43,769 nucleotides of DNA from Hirudo medicinalis (taxonomy: Eukaryota > Annelida > Clitellata > Hirudinida > Hirudinidae). The stretch is taken from NCBI GenBank assembly GCA_011800805.1, contig MPNW01000672.1, positions 1 to 43,769 on the forward strand, written 5' to 3'. Position numbers and translations under genes: made by a program. Positions 40,017-43,769 of this stretch are shown here, piece after piece. Under the pieces are notes generated by a model. That model did not search any database. It had not been told where the DNA came from and saw only the letters and a list, made by a program, of their open reading frames with translations. Every line of letters starts with the position of its first letter. Positions within the stretch are counted from its first letter, which is position 1.

Positions 40017-41908
40017 ATGTCTACCAGTGCCAGCGAAATCAAGGAAAGCTCAAAGCGGTCTGATCAAAAATCGAAGGGGAAGTCTCGTACAATAGAAAGA
40101 AGCACCACCAGTAAGTATAAACAAGATCCTAAAAAAAAATCACTACACCCATCTAAAAATGAATCCTTGAAAAGTTCCTCTGGTAAGACAACTTCGGAGG
40201 AAGGGGGGCGTCGTAAACATGGTCGCAGTAAAGAGAGTAAGGACCTGGTAAAAAGTTTGATTCTTCAGTCAATTGAAAAAACAGGTGGTAAAGAAACGCC
40301 TACTTCTGGAACCACAATTTTGTACAAGGTGAGTGGCGACAAGTTGTCTTTCGCTTCTTTCGACCCTTATTATCCTACAATCGGTGCCAGGAGAGCCCGG
40401 AAGAAGCCCTTTTTACCAGCAGTCCAGGAGGCACGCCTAAGCGCCCACAAGAAGCACAGACTGATGACCAGAGCCGATGCAGTTCAACAGAATCAACGAG
40501 TAATTGTTAAAAACGAGGCGTTTAAATTGAATGAACTTTTGTCGGAGAGCACTGAAGAAGTTGAATTCAGTTCTGCTTTATTTGAAGACTCGTTCGATGA
40601 TATCGCAAGGAAAAACGAACAAGCTCTTAGACAGAAATTAAAGAAAGACCTTAAAGGAAAAAAATCACTAAAGAAAGAAACCGAGGAAAAGGTTGGGTCA
40701 CTAGTCGAGGAAAAAGAAAAGACAGATGAACAAGAAGCGTCACTAGTACCATCCAAAAAAGCAACTGAAGAAGCAAAATCAAAAGAAACATCCAAACATA
40801 CCTCCAAAGAAACTCAAGAAACACCAAAAACACCAGCTCCGTTGGAGAAGGAAAGTTCTCACAAAACTCCTCCCGAGGAGACAAAAGAAGCTGGAACTCC
40901 TGGTTCACCTAAAGGAGTACTTTCTGAAAGTCTGGCAATATCAGAAGTTCGCGAAGGGTCTGCTAAAAAACCTCCTGAAAAAAGCATTGTAAAACCTCCT
41001 ACACCGTTATCCGAAACTTTGACGTATGGTGAAAGAAAGGAGCTTGGAGGAAGTATTTCGCCCGGAGCAAGCGATCTAAGTTTAAAACCTGGTAAATCGC
41101 CTGAGATAGCTCCTATGAAACCCAAAGATGTATCCAAAAAACCTGGAAGCCCTGCAGTAGACAAGACTCCTACCTCGGCCGGGATAAGCGCTGCCCCTAT
41201 TGCGACAGCCGAGACAAAGAAAAAACCTGAAATCAAACCGAGCGAAACGCCAAGACCGGGTAAACCGCTAAGACCGCGCGCAGCACCAACCAGTTCTGGA
41301 GAACCGGCAGAACTGGCAGAGCAGGCAGAAGTGGCAGAACAGATAGAACCATCTGCTGAGCCTGGACATCTGGCCAAGAAAGAATCGTCTCAACTTTTTT
41401 TTTGTTCCAAAAAAGAAGTCTCAGGAACAACTTCCAACTGTAAAACGTAGCAAGAGAAAGCGAAGCAAGTATTCCTCACCATTCTCTCCATATTACGTTC
41501 GCCCATCTGAGGGGTCTGTTTCATCATCATCCGTGACAAGCGATGAAAGGGGAAGACCTCATCCATCCGGCCTTTCATTCGCCAGCTTTTGTTTTCTTTA
41601 TCAGGTATTCTGTCGCATTATTCCCCAATTATTTCACTGACTTTAACCTCAAGTTACATACTGACCTTTTCAGCATTACCAAGCCGCCAACGAAGAAATC
41701 GCTTGCTGCTGTGAGACTAAACTATCACTAGCAGAGCTGCAGTCAAGGTCAGTAGATTTTCTTCTTTTTTTTTTATAAATTCCAACTGCAGTATCAATTG
41801 TTTACTTTCAGGTCATGTAGAGAATTATGCGAGAGAGATATTGATCGACGACACGTTCACCATCCAACCGGTTTAACATTCTCTGAGTACAGGGTAGTTA
41901 TGTCCTGA
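40017..41908 (+). CDS. Uncharacterised Lys/Ser/Pro-rich protein, 3 exons, one frameshift in exon 1
   Basis: Not recognised. Exon 1 is 40017-41604, exon 2 41674-41747 and exon 3 41812-41908, with GT-AG junctions and closing phases. The frame opens at an ATG (AAAATG) and runs 460 codons to a T9 run at 41395-41403. As written it then stops at 41448-41450 (477 aa). If the run is one base shorter, the frame continues through a basic stretch (KRSKRKRSK), both introns and a TGA at 41906, giving about 585 residues. The composition is strongly disordered: Lys/Ser/Glu at the N-terminus, then TP/SP/KPP-type repeats. A more ordered segment lies near residues 100-180 (SFASFDPYYPTIGARRARKK). The end has a Cys triplet (CCCETK). 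The exon body is less AT-rich than its flanks, supporting real coding sequence. Cellular role unknown. Confidence 0.75.
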
Positions 41909-42326
41909 TTTGATATCCACGAAGAAGCTTTTAAAACAACGTATGACATACTGACATTGTTCTATCATCATCTTTCACAGTCATCCTGTATAGTCCTTTA
42001 AATATGACATCCAATTTACCTAAAAATCTTAGATGTCAAACAATTTTTGGATCTTACTCCTGTTTACCATTGACTTCACGTGGCATATCTTTGTATGCAT
42101 TCTACAGGATCATTTTGTATTAGAACACGATAAGTAAATCTATTTTAAATTTTTTATCATTGGCGATGTTTTTAAAGCTGCTCTCTGTGATTTTATTCAG
42201 TAAAAACTAAATGCGTGCCACCAAACGCTAACATTTTTATACGATGCAACACGTACTCGTCCATTTGTATTATTTTATTTGAAACTATTAAAATCTCTCA
42301 TAAGAACTCTTCTTAAATTTCAGTGT
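41909..42326 (+). other. 3' flank of the 40017 gene
   Basis: AT-rich with no frame. No canonical AATAAA seen close to the stop; a variant ATTAAA occurs near 42287. Confidence 0.4.
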
Positions 42327-42470
42327 TGTTGGATAACGAAGTAAAAGTAACGCGTTACTTTACTTAAGTACAATCTCATTACTTTTTACTTGTAACGAAG
42401 TAAGATTTTCGGAAATACTTTTGCTTCGTTACTTCGTCCGCCACAAAGCGTTACTAAGTAACTAAACCAA
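42327..42470. repeat. TAACG/CGTTA-rich inverted-repeat fragment
   Basis: Contains the palindrome AGTAACGCGTTACT (near 42346-42359) and several further GTAACGAAGTAA / TTACTTCGTTAC blocks in both orientations. Such sequence is common at ends of DNA transposons in animals. Boundaries and duplication were not found, so it may be a fragment. Confidence 0.45.
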
Positions 42471-42730
42471 ACAACCTTTTTACATTAATTTTATTGTTTT
42501 AGGAACTTTTAAATTCTGAATTAAAGAGTTTTCCACACCGGAAAATTTAGAAGAGCGATAAGGATAATTAACTTTAATTTTGATGAAGATGAATTAATTC
42601 ATCTGGATTTGGAAAGAGGAGAAATGTTAAAGTCGTGAGAACAATTTTGCGGCAAGCTCTTTTGTAACACAAACATGAAAAGAACCGGAGAACTTCAAAG
42701 TTCTAAAAAGTTCACTGAGTTCACTAAAGG

Positions 42731-43504
42731 TAGGGTTGCCACGTGGGCACCAAAAGGAGGACATAATATGACAAAAAAGAAGACAAAGGAGGACATAATA
42801 TGACAAAAAAGAAGACAAAGGAGGACATATTGAATGTTTCATTTGAATTGTTCCATATTAAACCCATAATCAGTACAATTTTATTACAATAGCTGCCAAT
42901 AAGTGTATCTTACTCTTAGTGAATCGACCAAGAAACAATCATGTTAAAAAATAATTATAAATTCAAGGGTGGCCTTTTTAAAAATCATTTAAACATCCGA
43001 TTGTACAATTATTACCTTATAATCTTTATTAATTACACAACATAAGGAAATAACAGTTTCATTTTGACCATAAAGACTACAGCTTAGAAGCTAGATTGTT
43101 AGTGTTGCCGAATAGAGCAACAGTTAGATTCAAATTATACAAATAATTGGTGTTTCACATTTGATATAAATAGGAAAATTAAATAAATATTATTAAGCAA
43201 AGGGTTTTAATAAAGAAGTAAAAGTAAATATCAAAAAGAGTAATGAGCCAGATACAGATAACAGTTAGAATTACTATAATCGACTAATTCGCAGAAATGC
43301 ATAGACTTTGTATATTTTAACAATATAAACATGCGGTAGAGTGTAGATACATTGTAAGTTGTAACAACAATACTTAAAAAATTATAACATAAAATATAAG
43401 AAAAGCCTGACATTTTAAAGGTTTTTAGCTTTGCCTGTCGGACGGAGAATATTAGGCTAAAAAGGAGGGCATGTCCTCTTTTTGCCGGACGTCTAGCAAC
43501 CCTA
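42731..43504. mobile_element. Non-autonomous terminal-inverted-repeat DNA transposon (hAT-like)
   Basis: The left end starts TAGGGTTGCCA. The right end, read in reverse, starts TAGGGTTGCTA. Both then share CAAAA-GAGGACAT-type blocks 20-35 bases in. Flanking 8-base direct repeats ACTAAAGG (42723-42730) and ACTAAAGA (43505-43512) differ at one base and look like a target-site duplication. An 8-base duplication with short inverted ends fits hAT-superfamily elements. The 774-base interior has no transposase frame, so it would need enzyme from elsewhere. The left subterminal part contains a 32-base tandem repeat. Confidence 0.75.
42755..42829 (+). repeat. 32-base tandem repeat inside the DNA transposon
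   Basis: Units begin GGAGGACATAATATGAC at 42756, 42788 and 42820 (partial). Subterminal tandem copies of this kind are common transposase-binding arrays; that function is inferred. Confidence 0.8.
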
Positions 43505-43512
43505 ACTAAAGA

Positions 43513-43769
43513 TGGCTCGCTCGTGTGATATAATGAAGCGAATTTGTATTGAATCTTCGTCGAAATATCCTGTTATAAAACGGATCATAATCTATCTCTC
43601 ATCACTATCAACATCATTATCACTCTTAAATGAACATTCCAACAGTTCCACAAAAACCGTAAAGAAAATAAAAGATTACACGACATAGAATAATTTTTGA
43701 ATAAAATGAGCCTACATTCTTTCAGATCTGTAAAGGTTTGGTGTGAAACAGTGGCGCATCCAGGGTTCT
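43513..43769. other. No gene seen at the right edge
   Basis: Short AT-rich end without a supported frame. Confidence 0.5.

Overview
The window is animal nuclear DNA: AT-rich, split genes with GT-AG introns, AATAAA signals, dense tri-, tetra- and longer tandem repeats, decayed transposable elements, and an assembly gap (N at 31142-31269) plus two single N positions (11053, 17524). The intron-rich NDOR1 gene, a single-exon FoxB, an R2-type retroelement remnant, a tRNA-derived SINE and very abundant microsatellites fit an invertebrate bilaterian. An annelid or other lophotrochozoan (for example a leech) is my best guess, but that is inference.

Layout. 1-2.3 kb holds a broken site-specific-endonuclease non-LTR retrotransposon. 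2.3-13.5 kb is gene-poor, made of microsatellites, minisatellites and a few GC-richer islands with promoter-like sites. 13.6-15.6 kb carries an intact forkhead gene, FoxB, on the minus strand. 15.6-30.5 kb is again gene-poor, about 15 kb upstream of FoxB, as is common around developmental regulators. 30.5-30.9 kb holds the 3' end of a possible small unrecognised gene. From 31.5 kb onward the sequence is gene-dense.

The gene-dense part. PTAR1 (7 exons, minus, 31552-33952) and NDOR1 (17 exons, plus, 34349-39054) stand head-to-head with 396 bases between start codons. Both could be rebuilt exon by exon with every splice phase closing: 434 and 611 residues. PTAR1 is a prenyltransferase alpha subunit. 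NDOR1 is the diflavin reductase of cytosolic Fe-S assembly. Downstream is a Lys/Ser/Pro-rich three-exon gene of unknown function (40017-41908) whose first exon contains a one-base frameshift at a T9 run. 42731-43504 is a non-autonomous inverted-repeat DNA transposon with a target-site duplication.

No prokaryotic, viral or CRISPR system is present. The most useful discoveries are genes hidden by splicing (PTAR1, and the candidate at 30.5 kb), the well-bounded DNA transposon, and the SINE in an NDOR1 intron.
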